A stretch of 64,000 nt of DNA from Streptomyces noursei (GCF_016917755.1 NZ_CP070326.1:4402001-4466000), one strand, 5' to 3'; positions 42,160 to 51,685 are shown, counted from the first letter of the stretch. The notes: a model not told the origin generated them from the sequence alone. Program-made: numbers and translations.

Positions 42160-42663
42160 GTGAGCGAGAACAAGAGCGTCCTCCAGGGGTTCAAGGACTT
42201 CCTGATGCGCGGCAACGTCATCGAACTCGCGGTGGCGGTCGTCGTCGGTGCGGCGTTCACGAGCATCGTCAACGCGGTCGTCAAGGGCGTCATCAACCCG
42301 ATCGTCGGCGCCTTCGGCTCGCAGAACCTCGACAACTACCAGACCTGCCTCAGCACCTGCTCGGTGGACAAGAAGACCGGCCTGTACGTGGACGGCATCT
42401 ACGTCCTGTGGGGCTCGGTGCTCAGCGCGGCGCTGACCTTCCTGATCACCGCGGGCGTCGTCTACTTCCTCATGATCCTGCCGATGAACAAGTGGAAGGC
42501 CCGTCAGGACGCCAAGAAGCCGGTCGAGGACGCTCCGGCGGCCCCGACGGAGATCGAACTGCTCACCGAGATCCGGGACGCCCTGATCGCCCAGCGCAAC
42601 GGCACCTCGACCGCTCCCGGGGCGGCCGCGGCGGCCATCATCACGCAGAAGACCCAGCAGTAG
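42160..42663 (+). CDS. mscL: Large-conductance mechanosensitive channel MscL
   Basis: 167 residues. The N-terminal amphipathic helix and first membrane helix (FKDFLMRGNVIELAVAVVVGAAFTSIV) and second helix (VLWGSVLSAALTFLITAGVVYF) are typical, joined by a periplasmic-side loop with two cysteines (QTCLSTCS), and a C-terminal helical bundle follows. It opens under membrane tension to release solutes on osmotic downshock. GAAAGAGG lies ahead of GTG 42160. A C-terminal Ala-rich extension makes it longer than the 130-150 residues usual in other bacteria. Confidence 0.96.
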   Translation: MSENKSVLQGFKDFLMRGNVIELAVAVVVGAAFTSIVNAVVKGVINPIVGAFGSQNLDNYQTCLSTCSVDKKTGLYVDGIYVLWGSVLSAALTFLITAGVVYFLMILPMNKWKARQDAKKPVEDAPAAPTEIELLTEIRDALIAQRNGTSTAPGAAAAAIITQKTQQ

Positions 42664-42702
42664 CGGGCGCTCCGGCCGGCCCTCGCCGCCCCGTCGCCTC
42701 GC

Positions 42703-42945
42703 TCAGAGGTGGTGGGGCGGCTTTTCGTCGAGGAAGCGGGCCAGGTCGGCGGCGCTGCCCGCGGCGGTCGGCCGCTCGCCCCAACCGCGGTCGGAGTCGT
42801 CCGCGGACTGCTGGCTCAGCGGGTCGTCGAAGATCAGGGCCGCGGCGGCCGCGGGCGCCGGGGACGCGTCCTGGGCGGCGGGGGTGTCCCGACTGCCCCG
42901 GGCGGTCGGCTCGGGCTCGGGCTGCGACGGAGAGGTGGTGCTCAC
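42703..42945 (-). CDS. Conserved small acidic actinobacterial protein
   Basis: 80 residues. The N-terminal half is Pro/Ala/Glu-rich and disordered; the C-terminal half (DDSDRGWGERP, then DLARFLDEKPPHHL) is strongly patterned and has the look of a conserved Streptomyces motif. No membrane segment or catalytic motif. GTG 42945 follows GAAGGG; a longer frame exists upstream without a site. Convergent with mscL. Function unknown. Confidence 0.75.
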   Translation of the reverse strand: MSTTSPSQPEPEPTARGSRDTPAAQDASPAPAAAAALIFDDPLSQQSADDSDRGWGERPTAAGSAADLARFLDEKPPHHL

Positions 42946-43310
42946 CCCTTCAGGGTACGGGCGGGACCGCACGGCCCGAGCGGCGCACCGTGTCCGACCC
43001 TGATCCGCCGGACAGGCCCTGGCTATAGCTAGGAACCCCGGCCGCCGTTCTCGTGGGTCGGTATCGGGTGGGGACGGTGCGCAGCGTGCGGGCGGGTGGG
43101 CGGTCCGTGCTCGGCGCGCCCCCGCCCGACCGGCCGCCCGCGCTCGGAACCGGGGAGCGGCAGGGGGTGCGGGTGGGGGTGATGGCCACGGGCGTTGCGG
43201 TGCGACATGGCTACCTGGCTTCCGTAGGGGGCGGGAAGGCCCACGCTAGGAGCGCCCGCGGCACACGGCCCGTCGGGTGGTGCAGCGGAGTGGTGCGCGC
43301 GGGGGTCAGG
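42946..43310. other. Gap without a recognisable gene
   Basis: 365 bp. A plus-strand frame crosses it from 43053 but runs on antisense to the next gene and lacks protein character. The AT-richer ggctatagctagg at about 43019-43031 may be part of the promoter of the small gene to its left. Confidence 0.4.
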
Positions 43311-43859
43311 TCAGTCCTCGGCGAGCTCCTCGTGCCACCACCGGTCGCGGCCGGGCTTCCAGGAGACCGGGCGCGAGCAGCGGTTCACCACCAGCACGGT
43401 GTGCGGCAGGCGGCTCGCGTCGACGGCGGCGCTCCGCGCCAGCGCATGGTCCAGGACCGGCTTCACCGGCCGCACGGACCCGTCCCAGAACGCCGCGTCC
43501 GCCGTGATCAGCACCCGGGCTCCCGACTCCCGTAGGCGCGCGGCGAGTTCGGGGATGGTCAGCGACACCGGCAGCGTGGTGCGTATCGCGTCCAGTCTGC
43601 CGCAGGCGAGGGTGGCGATCACCGACTCGGGCACCAGCGGCAGGTGCACCGCGACCCGGTCGCCGGCCCGCACCCCGAGGCGGATGAGCGCCGCCGCCGC
43701 CCGTGCGGCCTGATCCAGGAGCATGCCGTGCGTCAGCTCTTCTAAGCGGCCCGGCTCTCCGCTCCAGGTAAGGGCGATCTGCGACGCGTCGGGCCCTTGC
43801 ACGTCCCGGTCGTCCTCTGCATGCTCTGAGATCACACTGCGCAACATGCGCATCAGCAT
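43311..43859 (-). CDS. Truncated acetyl-CoA synthetase N-terminal fragment (AMP-binding family)
   Basis: 182 residues matching only the first subdomain of acetyl-CoA synthetase: IALTWSGEPG, LLDQAARAAAALIRLGVRAGDRVAVHLPLVPESVIATLACGRL, ARVLITADAAFWDG and VSWKPGRDRWWHEEL. The ATP-grasping P-loop (TSGTTGKPKG) and the whole C-terminal domain are absent because the frame stops at 43311, so it cannot form acyl-AMP. It may be a decayed gene or a shortened protein with a binding or regulatory role. Codon 39 is a TTA leucine codon (43743-43745), rare in Streptomyces. ATG 43859 is weakly supported; GTG a few codons later is possible. Confidence 0.6.
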   Translation of the reverse strand: MLMRMLRSVISEHAEDDRDVQGPDASQIALTWSGEPGRLEELTHGMLLDQAARAAAALIRLGVRAGDRVAVHLPLVPESVIATLACGRLDAIRTTLPVSLTIPELAARLRESGARVLITADAAFWDGSVRPVKPVLDHALARSAAVDASRLPHTVLVVNRCSRPVSWKPGRDRWWHEELAED

Positions 43860-44209
43860 GGAGAGCGGCGATCAACGTTCGCTGAACGTCCGCTGTACGG
43901 CCGTCTCGGCTCCGTTCGGCTCCGCGGGGCCGGTGACCGGCCTCTTCTCGCACTCCGCACGGTAGCGCGGCACGCTCCCGCCTCTTCCTGCCCCGGTCCG
44001 GTGCACTTCATCCCTCCCCTCCGCACCTTCCACGGATACGCCTGCATTTCTGCATCTCCGCAGGCGCATCTGTGGGAGGCGGGTCGCCGACGCCTGGTCC
44101 GTGGCTCCGGTGAACGGGATTCCCCCGCACGGCCGTTGGGCGCGGCGAGCCCCGGCCCTCGGGGCGGTGCTCGCCGGGGGGGGGGAGGGCCGGGAGCCCT
44201 CCCCCGGGG
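43860..44209. other. Gap with hairpin and poly-G tract
   Basis: 350 bp without a gene. CGCCTGC (44039-44045) and GCAGGCG (44060-44066) form an inverted repeat that may end transcription of the gene to the right or control the fragment gene to the left. A run of ten G lies at 44176-44185, 25 bp after the stop codon of the gene to the right. Confidence 0.45.
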
Positions 44210-45616
44210 TCAGGCGGCCTCGGCGTACGCGGTGTATCCGCCGGACACGTCGCTCACCTCGGCGAAGCCGTGGGCCTCCAGGAGCGCCGCGGCGACCACC
44301 GAACGGTTGCCGCTGCGGCAGTAGAGGATCACCGGGCGGGTGGGGTCCAGTTCGTCGAGCCGGTCGAGCAGGGCGGCCAGCGGGATGTTGCGGGCGCCGG
44401 GCAGCGCGCCCGTCGCGTACTCGGCCGGATTGCGGACGTCGATCAGCTGGGCGCCGGCCACGGGGTCCAGCGGCAGGCGCGCGAGCAGGTCCGAGACGTG
44501 CAGGCGGTTGCTGCGGCGGGTGAGTTCGGGAGCGCCCGCCAGGACGCCGGCGGGGTCGGGGAGATGGCCGAGGACCCGGTCGTAGCCGATGCGGCCGAGG
44601 CGGAGGCGGGCCTCGTGCTCCGTTCCGGGGGCGGCGAGGAGGACGATCGGGGTGCCGGGGGCCACCACGCTGCCGGCGTACTCCGCGAACCGGGTGTCCA
44701 GTCCGGCGTTCAGGGAGCCGGCGAGGTGGGCGCGGGCGTAGTCGGCGGCCGGGCGGCAGTCGAGCAGGGCGGCGCCGTCGTCGTCGCGGGCGGCGAGCGC
44801 CTCGTCCAGGGTGAGCGCGGCGGGCGGGGCCGGGTCCCGTAGGGGGTGGCCGTCGCGGTTGAGGGCCGCGTCGTGCGCGAAGTAGCCGGGGGTGGCGGGC
44901 TGTTCGGCGGTGACCAGTCGGACGAAGGCGTCCTGTGTCATGGGCTGGAGCGCGTAGTTGAGGCGGCGCTGGTCGCCGAGGGTGGAGCTGGTCTCGGTGG
45001 AGATGCTGCGACCGCAGGCCGAACCGGCGCCGTGGGCGGGGAAGATCCGGGTCGCGTCCGGGAGGGGCAGCAGTTTGGTGTGCAGGGAACGGTAGAGGCG
45101 CGCGGCCATGTCCTGCGGGGAGTGTCCGGCGGCGGAGAGCAGATCGGGGCGGCCGACGTCGCCGATGAAGAGGGTGTCGCCGGTCAGCACGCCGAACGGC
45201 TCGTCGTCGGGGTTCTCCCGGACGACCAGGCAGAGGGATTCCAGGGTGTGGCCGGGGGTGGCGAGGACCGTGAGGGTCACCCCGGACTCCGCCCCGGGGC
45301 GCGTTTCCGGATCGGCGCCCAGGCAGATGCGTTCGCCGTCGTGTAACCGCCGTATCGGGAAGCCGGTTTCGGCGGCGGCGCCGAAGGCGATCTCGGCTCC
45401 GGTGGCCCGGGCCGTCTCCAGGTGCCCGGAGAGGAAGTCGGCGTGAACGTGGGTCTCGATGACGAGTTCGATGCGCAGGCCGGCCGCTTCGGCGTCGGCC
45501 AGGTACTCGTCGATGTCGCGGCGCGGGTCGACGAGAACGGCGCGTCCGGTTCTCTGATCGCCGATCAGATACGACGCCTGGGACAGGCAGTCGAGGTAGT
45601 ACTGCGCGAAGTGCAC
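44210..45616 (-). CDS. Persulfide dioxygenase (MBL fold) fused to two rhodanese domains
   Basis: 468 residues. The metallo-beta-lactamase domain (about 1-240) has THVHADFLSGH (His56, His58, Asp60), GHTLESL and GDTLFIGDVGRPDL, as in ETHE1-type persulfide dioxygenases that oxidise glutathione- or mycothiol-type persulfides to sulfite. Two rhodanese domains follow: the first (about 255-350) lacks the active-site cysteine (VLLAAPGTEHE), the second (about 370-465) has it in LYCRSGNRS. So one is structural, one can carry persulfide. GGAGG precedes GTG 45616. Codon 91 is TTA (45344-45346). It is divergent from a GntR gene and belongs with the sulfide genes to its right. Confidence 0.92.
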   Translation of the reverse strand: MHFAQYYLDCLSQASYLIGDQRTGRAVLVDPRRDIDEYLADAEAAGLRIELVIETHVHADFLSGHLETARATGAEIAFGAAAETGFPIRRLHDGERICLGADPETRPGAESGVTLTVLATPGHTLESLCLVVRENPDDEPFGVLTGDTLFIGDVGRPDLLSAAGHSPQDMAARLYRSLHTKLLPLPDATRIFPAHGAGSACGRSISTETSSTLGDQRRLNYALQPMTQDAFVRLVTAEQPATPGYFAHDAALNRDGHPLRDPAPPAALTLDEALAARDDDGAALLDCRPAADYARAHLAGSLNAGLDTRFAEYAGSVVAPGTPIVLLAAPGTEHEARLRLGRIGYDRVLGHLPDPAGVLAGAPELTRRSNRLHVSDLLARLPLDPVAGAQLIDVRNPAEYATGALPGARNIPLAALLDRLDELDPTRPVILYCRSGNRSVVAAALLEAHGFAEVSDVSGGYTAYAEAA

Positions 45617-45691
45617 GGTCGGGCCTCCAGGGGTGCGCGGCGCCCGTGAGCGGCGGGTCGGCCCGCTCGGGCTGGGAGCGTGGGCGGCTGA

Positions 45692-45740
45692 ATGCACCGT
45701 GCATATCGCTCCGTTGTGCGGATGCACGGATGTACGTACA
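45692..45740. promoter_or_regulatory. Two palindromes in the persulfide dioxygenase / GntR intergenic region
   Basis: ATGCAC-c-GTGCAT (45692-45704) is a perfect 13-bp palindrome 76 bp before the dioxygenase start; TGTACGTACA (45731-45740) is a second perfect palindrome, 74 bp before the GntR start. Both fit the half-site size bound by GntR/UTRA regulators and could control both directions. Confidence 0.55.
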
Positions 45741-45772
45741 TTAAGTACCCGGCCGGCAGGGGACAAGCTGAG

Positions 45773-45783
45773 CCCCCCCCCCC
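45773..45783. repeat. Poly-C tract (11 C) upstream of the GntR gene
   Basis: Eleven consecutive C residues 30 bp before the GntR start codon, in its presumed leader. Long homopolymers are prone to slippage. Confidence 0.8.
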
Positions 45784-45813
45784 GCAGGCCGGACGACGGA
45801 CGAGAGGACCGAC

Positions 45814-46665
45814 ATGATGCCGCCCCAGCCCGAACCACCGGGCGTGCACGGCCGGATGAGCCCGCACGGCGCCGACGGCGACCACGCCCCTTACGGGCCA
45901 CGCCCGTTGGACCGCGGCAACCCGCTGCCCCTGTGGGCGCAGCTGCTGGCCGATCTGCGCCGCAGGATGGAAGCCGGGGCGTTCACCGAGGAGTTCCCGG
46001 CCGAGCACCGGCTGACGGGCGAGTACGAGGTCAGCCGGCACACCGTCCGGGAGGCGCTGCGCAAACTGCGCGCCGACGGCCTGGTGATCGCCGAGCGCGG
46101 GCGCGCCAGCCGCCTCGACGCCCGTCGCATACAGCAGCCGCTCGGCTCCCTCTACAGCCTCTTCCGCGATCTGGAGGCCCAGGGCGTGGAGCAGCGCAGC
46201 GAGGTGTTGCGGCTGGAGCGGACCGCCGACGCGACGGCCGCCGGCCACCTGGGGCTGGTCCCGGACGCACCCCTGGTCGTCCTGGAACGGCTGCGGCTCG
46301 CGGACGGCGAACCGCTCGCCCACGACACCGCGTATCTCCCGGCGGACCTCGCCGAGCCCCTGCTGGCGACCGATTTCGGACACACCTCCCTCTATGGCGA
46401 GCTGTCCCGGCGCTGCGGGGTGAAGGTGAACGGCGGGCGGGAGCGGATCGCTCCGTTCCTGCCGGACATCCGGCAGGCGTGGTTGCTCGGACTGGCCGAC
46501 CGGGAGGCGGCGTTCGCCATCGAACGGGTCGGGCGGGCCGGGGAGCGGCCGGTGGAGTGGCGCGAGACGGTGGTCCGCGGCGACCGCTTCGCGTTCGTCG
46601 CCGAGTGGTCCGATGTCAGCCGGGCGGTCGCCCTCGCGCCGCGCGCCGCGGCGCCGTCCGCGTAG
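45814..46665 (+). CDS. GntR family regulator with UTRA domain
   Basis: 283 residues. A 30-residue disordered start, then the GntR winged helix (about 35-105: LPLWAQLLADLRRRMEAG, EYEVSRHTVREALRKLRADGLV), and a UTRA (HutC-type) ligand domain (about 115-275: SLYSLFRDLEAQGV, PLVVLERLRLADGEPLAHDTAYLP). UTRA domains sense small metabolites. GAGGACC precedes the ATG. It is divergent from the persulfide dioxygenase and 10 bp ahead of the TauE/SafE gene, so it most likely controls both. A GntR/UTRA regulator for sulfide genes is unusual; CstR/BigR-type sensors are the known ones. Confidence 0.9.
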   Translation: MMPPQPEPPGVHGRMSPHGADGDHAPYGPRPLDRGNPLPLWAQLLADLRRRMEAGAFTEEFPAEHRLTGEYEVSRHTVREALRKLRADGLVIAERGRASRLDARRIQQPLGSLYSLFRDLEAQGVEQRSEVLRLERTADATAAGHLGLVPDAPLVVLERLRLADGEPLAHDTAYLPADLAEPLLATDFGHTSLYGELSRRCGVKVNGGRERIAPFLPDIRQAWLLGLADREAAFAIERVGRAGERPVEWRETVVRGDRFAFVAEWSDVSRAVALAPRAAAPSA

Positions 46666-46675
46666 CCGGCCCGCC

Positions 46676-47656
46676 GTGTCCGTTCTCATAGCCGTGACAG
46701 CGCTGCCCTGCGGGCTGCTGATCGGGCTGCTGCTGGGTGCGCTCGGCGGCGGCGGTTCGGTGCTGGCGGTGCCGGCGCTGGTCTATCTGCTGGGGCAGTC
46801 CCCGCACGCGGCGACGGCGGGGGCCCTGGTGGTCGTCGCGGTCGGCGCGGTCAGCGGTCTGGTCTGCCACGCCCGTGCGGGCCGGGTCCGCTGGGTCGCG
46901 GGCGCGGCGTTCGGCGCCCTGGGAACGGCGGGCAGCTTCACCGGCTCCCGTTGGAGCGCGTCCGTGAACCCCGGTGTCCTGATGGCGGCGTTCTCGGGGC
47001 TGATGCTGGTGGTGGCGGTGGGGATGGTGATGCGCGGCAACCGTGGCAACCGCGACGGTCGACGGGCCGCTGCGGAGGAGACGGGGGCCGTGGCGGCAGC
47101 AGGGACAGCGACGGCAGCGGGGCCGGTAGGGCCAGCGGAGCTGGAGAGGTCAAAGGGGCCAGAGAGGTCAAAGAGGCCACAGGAGCGGGCGACGTGGGCG
47201 GTGTCCTTATGGGACGCGGTGCGCACGTCCTCAGGGCGGCGCACGGCCGCGTGTGCCTCCCGCGGCTCCGGGGCCGGCTCCCACCGCACCCGGCCGCTCC
47301 GTACCGTCGTGACCGCCTCCGCGGTGGGGCTGCTGACCGGCTTCTTCGGGGTGGGCGGCGGCTTCGTCGTCGTACCGGCCCTCACCCTCGTCCTCGGCCT
47401 GGAGATGCCGGTCGCCGTCGGCACCTCGCTGCTGGTGATACTGATCAACTCCGGTGCCGCGCTGGCCACCCGGGCCGGCACCGGGTCCCTGGACTGGCCC
47501 CTGCTGGCCACCCTCGCGGCCTGTGCCGCGGCCGGCAGCGGCCTCGGCAACCGCCTGGCCGGCCAGCTGCGCCCGCAGACCCTCACCACCTCCTTCGCCG
47601 CCCTCGTCACCGTCCTGGCCCTGGCCATGGCGGCCACCACACTGCCCAGCCTCTGA
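46676..47656 (+). CDS. TauE/SafE family sulfite exporter-like membrane protein
   Basis: 326 residues, two repeats of about four membrane helices each, with the family motifs GLLLGALGGGGSVLAVPALVY in the first half and GLLTGFFGVGGGFVVVPALTL in the second. The central cytosolic linker (about 125-215) is long, charged and repetitive (GPERSKRP, RGNRGNRDG). TauE/SafE proteins export sulfite or related sulfur anions, which suits the persulfide dioxygenase next door. GTG 46676 lies 10 bp after the regulator stop; GTG 46691 is an alternative. Codon 178 is a TTA leucine codon (47207-47209) in the linker. Confidence 0.88.
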   Translation: MSVLIAVTALPCGLLIGLLLGALGGGGSVLAVPALVYLLGQSPHAATAGALVVVAVGAVSGLVCHARAGRVRWVAGAAFGALGTAGSFTGSRWSASVNPGVLMAAFSGLMLVVAVGMVMRGNRGNRDGRRAAAEETGAVAAAGTATAAGPVGPAELERSKGPERSKRPQERATWAVSLWDAVRTSSGRRTAACASRGSGAGSHRTRPLRTVVTASAVGLLTGFFGVGGGFVVVPALTLVLGLEMPVAVGTSLLVILINSGAALATRAGTGSLDWPLLATLAACAAAGSGLGNRLAGQLRPQTLTTSFAALVTVLALAMAATTLPSL

Positions 47657-47767
47657 CCACCGGGAACACCCCCGACAACTTTCGTATCGCTTGCCGTCTA
47701 TCGCCCATCCCCCATCGCCCATAACACCCGTAACGTCCCTATCCCGCCCAGGAGTCAGGAGAACCGC

Positions 47768-49012
<1,245 letters not shown>

Positions 49013-49085
49013 GAGCGGGTGCGGGGACGGGCGTAGGGACGGGCGTACGGGCGGTGGAGGGGCGGGCGAGGGCGGTAACCCGCGT

Positions 49086-49114
49086 CCCGCCCCGCCCCGC
49101 CCCGCCCCGCCCCG
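49086..49114. repeat. CCCGC pentanucleotide tandem repeat
   Basis: Five full CCCGC units and a partial one between convergent genes. The minus strand carries regularly spaced GGGG runs, so a G-quadruplex is possible there. Confidence 0.8.
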
Positions 49115-49115
49115 G

Positions 49116-50216
49116 CTACGCCGCCACGTCCCCCTCCACCACATCCGCCACCACGCACCCCACGTTGTCCGGCGCGCCCGCCTCGTGGGTGCGCCGGACC
49201 AGCTCGGCGACGGCCTGCTGCGGGGTGGCCGCGCCGGCGAGGGCCTCCTGGATCGCCTCGGGCGGGACGACACCGGCCAGGCCGTCGGTGCAGAGCAGAT
49301 AGCGCTCGCCGGGGCGGACCTCCAGCAGTTGCAGGTCCGGGGCGAAGTCGGCGCCGCCGCCCAGCGAGCGCAGGAGTTGCGCGCGCTGCGGGTGCGACGG
49401 CGCCTCCTCGGGCGTGAGCCGGCCCTCGTCGATGAGGGACTGCACCAGGCTGTGGTCGTGGGTGATGCGGAAGAGCCCGGAGTCCCGCAGGACGTACGCC
49501 CGCGAGTCCCCGATGTGCAGCAGCCCGAGCCGGGAACCGGAGCGCAGCAGGGCGGTCAGGGTGCTGCCGGTCTCCTCGCCGGCCGACCGCGCGGCACGGT
49601 GGGCGTGCAGGGCCGCCTCCTCCAGGACGGCCAGCAGGTCGGCCGAGGTCAGGTCCACGTCCTCCAGGGCCTTCAGCGCCTCGATGACGGCGGTGGCGGC
49701 CGGGGCCCCACCGGGGCCGTAGCCGTCGGCCACCGCCAGCAGACGCGGGCCGGCGTAGGCCGCGTCCTGTTGGACGGCGCGCACCAGTCCCTGATCCGTC
49801 AGGGCGGCGCAGCGCATCGCCAACGGGGCCGTGGGGTCGGTGGGTTCGGTCATCACGGTGTCCTTCCGTTCCAACTGGTCCACGAGGAAGGCGGCCAGGT
49901 CCCGGCGGGCCGCGACGTCGGCCTCGACCTGCGCCCAGTACGCCGCGACCGCCCCGGCCGCGGCGCCCGGCGCCAGCTCGCACACCTCACGGATGCGGGC
50001 CAGCGGCATGCCGAGCCGGCGCAGCCAGGCGACCAGCCGGGCGCGCTCCAGCTGGGCCGGGGCGTAATGGCGGTAGCCGCTCAAGGGGTCGACGTGGACG
50101 GGGGTCAGCAGACCGAGCTCGTCATACAGGCGCAGCGCCTTCGGCGAGAGCCGGGACGCCCGTGCGAACGCCCCGATCGTCAGCAGTTCCCCGCCCGCCC
50201 CGTCCACTGCTTCCAT
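49116..50216 (-). CDS. MerR-type DNA-binding domain fused to a PP2C protein phosphatase
   Basis: 366 residues. Residues 11-80 form a MerR helix-turn-helix (LLTIGAFARASRLSPKALRLYDELGLL, YRHYAPAQLERARLVAWLRRLGMPL); a helix of about 45 residues links it to a PP2C phosphatase domain (about 130-365). The phosphatase keeps its metal-binding aspartates: QQDAAYAG, LAVADGYG, LLCTDGLAG and GAPDNVGCVVADV, plus HIGDSRAY. It should dephosphorylate Ser/Thr while bound to DNA, or be switched by it. ATG 50216 follows AGGACGGG; ATG 50261 is a possible longer start. No obvious target gene is adjacent. Confidence 0.9.
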   Translation of the reverse strand: MEAVDGAGGELLTIGAFARASRLSPKALRLYDELGLLTPVHVDPLSGYRHYAPAQLERARLVAWLRRLGMPLARIREVCELAPGAAAGAVAAYWAQVEADVAARRDLAAFLVDQLERKDTVMTEPTDPTAPLAMRCAALTDQGLVRAVQQDAAYAGPRLLAVADGYGPGGAPAATAVIEALKALEDVDLTSADLLAVLEEAALHAHRAARSAGEETGSTLTALLRSGSRLGLLHIGDSRAYVLRDSGLFRITHDHSLVQSLIDEGRLTPEEAPSHPQRAQLLRSLGGGADFAPDLQLLEVRPGERYLLCTDGLAGVVPPEAIQEALAGAATPQQAVAELVRRTHEAGAPDNVGCVVADVVEGDVAA

Positions 50217-50431
50217 CCCGTCCTGTCCCCGTTCACCGCAGGCTCCGCCGCGCTCCGTCATCGGCGGCCGGCGTCCGCCCTCCTCGTGCCGGGCACCGCG
50301 CCCGGCCCCACCGATGCTGGGCCTTCCCCCAGGGACAAGGTCAAAGGGCCCGGACGGCCGCCGGGTACCGGCCGGGCCACCGGCCCCGGAACCGCCCCGC
50401 CGCGCCCCGTCGACGCCCTGCCCGCTCCCCG

Positions 50432-51685
50432 CTACTTCCCTCCCAGCCGGCTCAGCGCCGCGACCGTCAGCGCCTGCACGCCCGTGGCGAGCGTCGGCCG
50501 CGCGACCGGCACGAACCGCGGCGAGTGGTTGGAGGGGATGTCCTGGGCCAGCCGCCCGGCGGCCAGCGCGGCGCGGAACTCGTCCGGGTCCCAGCCGCCC
50601 AACCACCAGTAGTACAGGGGCGCCTCCGCGGCGCTCGCCAGGAGTCCCGCGTCCTCGCTGCCGGTCGCCGGCTCGTACGCGAACACCCGCTGCTCGCCGA
50701 AGAACCGGGTGAAGTCCTCGTTGACGCCGGTCAGCACCGCCGTGTCGTTGACCGTCACCGGGAAGGAGTCGATGATCTTCACCTCCGGCTCCTGCGGCGC
50801 GTCGGACGCCGCCGCCTCGGCCCGCGCGATCCGGTCGACGGCGGCCAGCACGGCGGTCCGCACGTTCGGGTCGAAGCTGCGGACGCTGAGCCGTACGACG
50901 GCCCGGTCCGGGATCACATTGGCGGTGTCCCCGGCGTGGAACGCGCCGACCGTGACCACCGCCCGCTCCTTCGCGGCGATCTCCCGCGAGACCACCGACT
51001 GCACCCGCTGCACGAACGCCGACGCCATCAGGATCGGGTCCACCGTCGTCTCCGGCCGCGACCCGTGGCCGCCGGTCCCGTGGAAGGTGATCTCCAGGCT
51101 GTCCGCGGCGGCCATGCAGGCGCCCGGGCAGTACGCGATCAGCCCCGCGCCGAACGGGGCGACGTGCTGCGCCAGCACCACATCGGGCGTGGGCACCAAC
51201 TCCTTGCTGTAGAGGCCGTCGTCGAGCATGGCGCGGGCGCCGTTACCGGCCTCCTCGGCCGGCTGGAACAGCACCACCAGCGTTCCCGACCAGCGGTCGC
51301 GCCCCGCGGCGAGCAGGTCCGCGGCGCCCAGCAGGCACGTGACGTGGACATCGTGCCCGCAGGCGTGCATCCGGCCCGGGACGGTGGAGGCGTACGGCAC
51401 CCCGGAGTTCTCGCTGACCGGCAGCGCGTCCATGTCGGCCCGCAGCAGGACCACGGGGCCCGGGCCGTTGCGCAGCACCCCGGTGACGCCGGTGACGCCG
51501 ATGCCGGTCGTGACGTCGTAGCCGTACGCGGTCAGCCGGTGGGCCGCCTCCGCGGCCGTACGGGTCTCCTGGAAGGCCAGTTCGGGGTGGCGGTGCAGGT
51601 CTTCGTAGAGCGCCACGAGGTCCGCGAGGCGGGCGTCGAGCGGTTCCAGGACGGACGAGGGGACGGGGATGTCACTGTCGCTCAT
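50432..51685 (-). CDS. M20 family amidohydrolase
   Basis: 417 residues. LHRHPELAFQE, LRADMDALPV, HACGHDVHVTCLLGAA, FQPAEE and the C-terminal GSEDAGLL carry the di-metal ligands of the M20D (IAA-amino acid hydrolase/aminoacylase) group; the middle third is the dimerisation domain. It cleaves an N-acyl amino acid or similar amide. Codon usage and length are normal. It stands alone, 215 bp from the next gene, a stretch in which I see nothing distinct. The start ATG 51685 has no clear ribosome-binding site. Confidence 0.93.
   Translation of the reverse strand: MSDSDIPVPSSVLEPLDARLADLVALYEDLHRHPELAFQETRTAAEAAHRLTAYGYDVTTGIGVTGVTGVLRNGPGPVVLLRADMDALPVSENSGVPYASTVPGRMHACGHDVHVTCLLGAADLLAAGRDRWSGTLVVLFQPAEEAGNGARAMLDDGLYSKELVPTPDVVLAQHVAPFGAGLIAYCPGACMAAADSLEITFHGTGGHGSRPETTVDPILMASAFVQRVQSVVSREIAAKERAVVTVGAFHAGDTANVIPDRAVVRLSVRSFDPNVRTAVLAAVDRIARAEAAASDAPQEPEVKIIDSFPVTVNDTAVLTGVNEDFTRFFGEQRVFAYEPATGSEDAGLLASAAEAPLYYWWLGGWDPDEFRAALAAGRLAQDIPSNHSPRFVPVARPTLATGVQALTVAALSRLGGK

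Noticed and set aside
41595..43028. 477-codon plus-strand frame across mscL
   Set aside because: Shadow frame of Arg/Pro/Ser composition; mscL in another frame is unmistakable.
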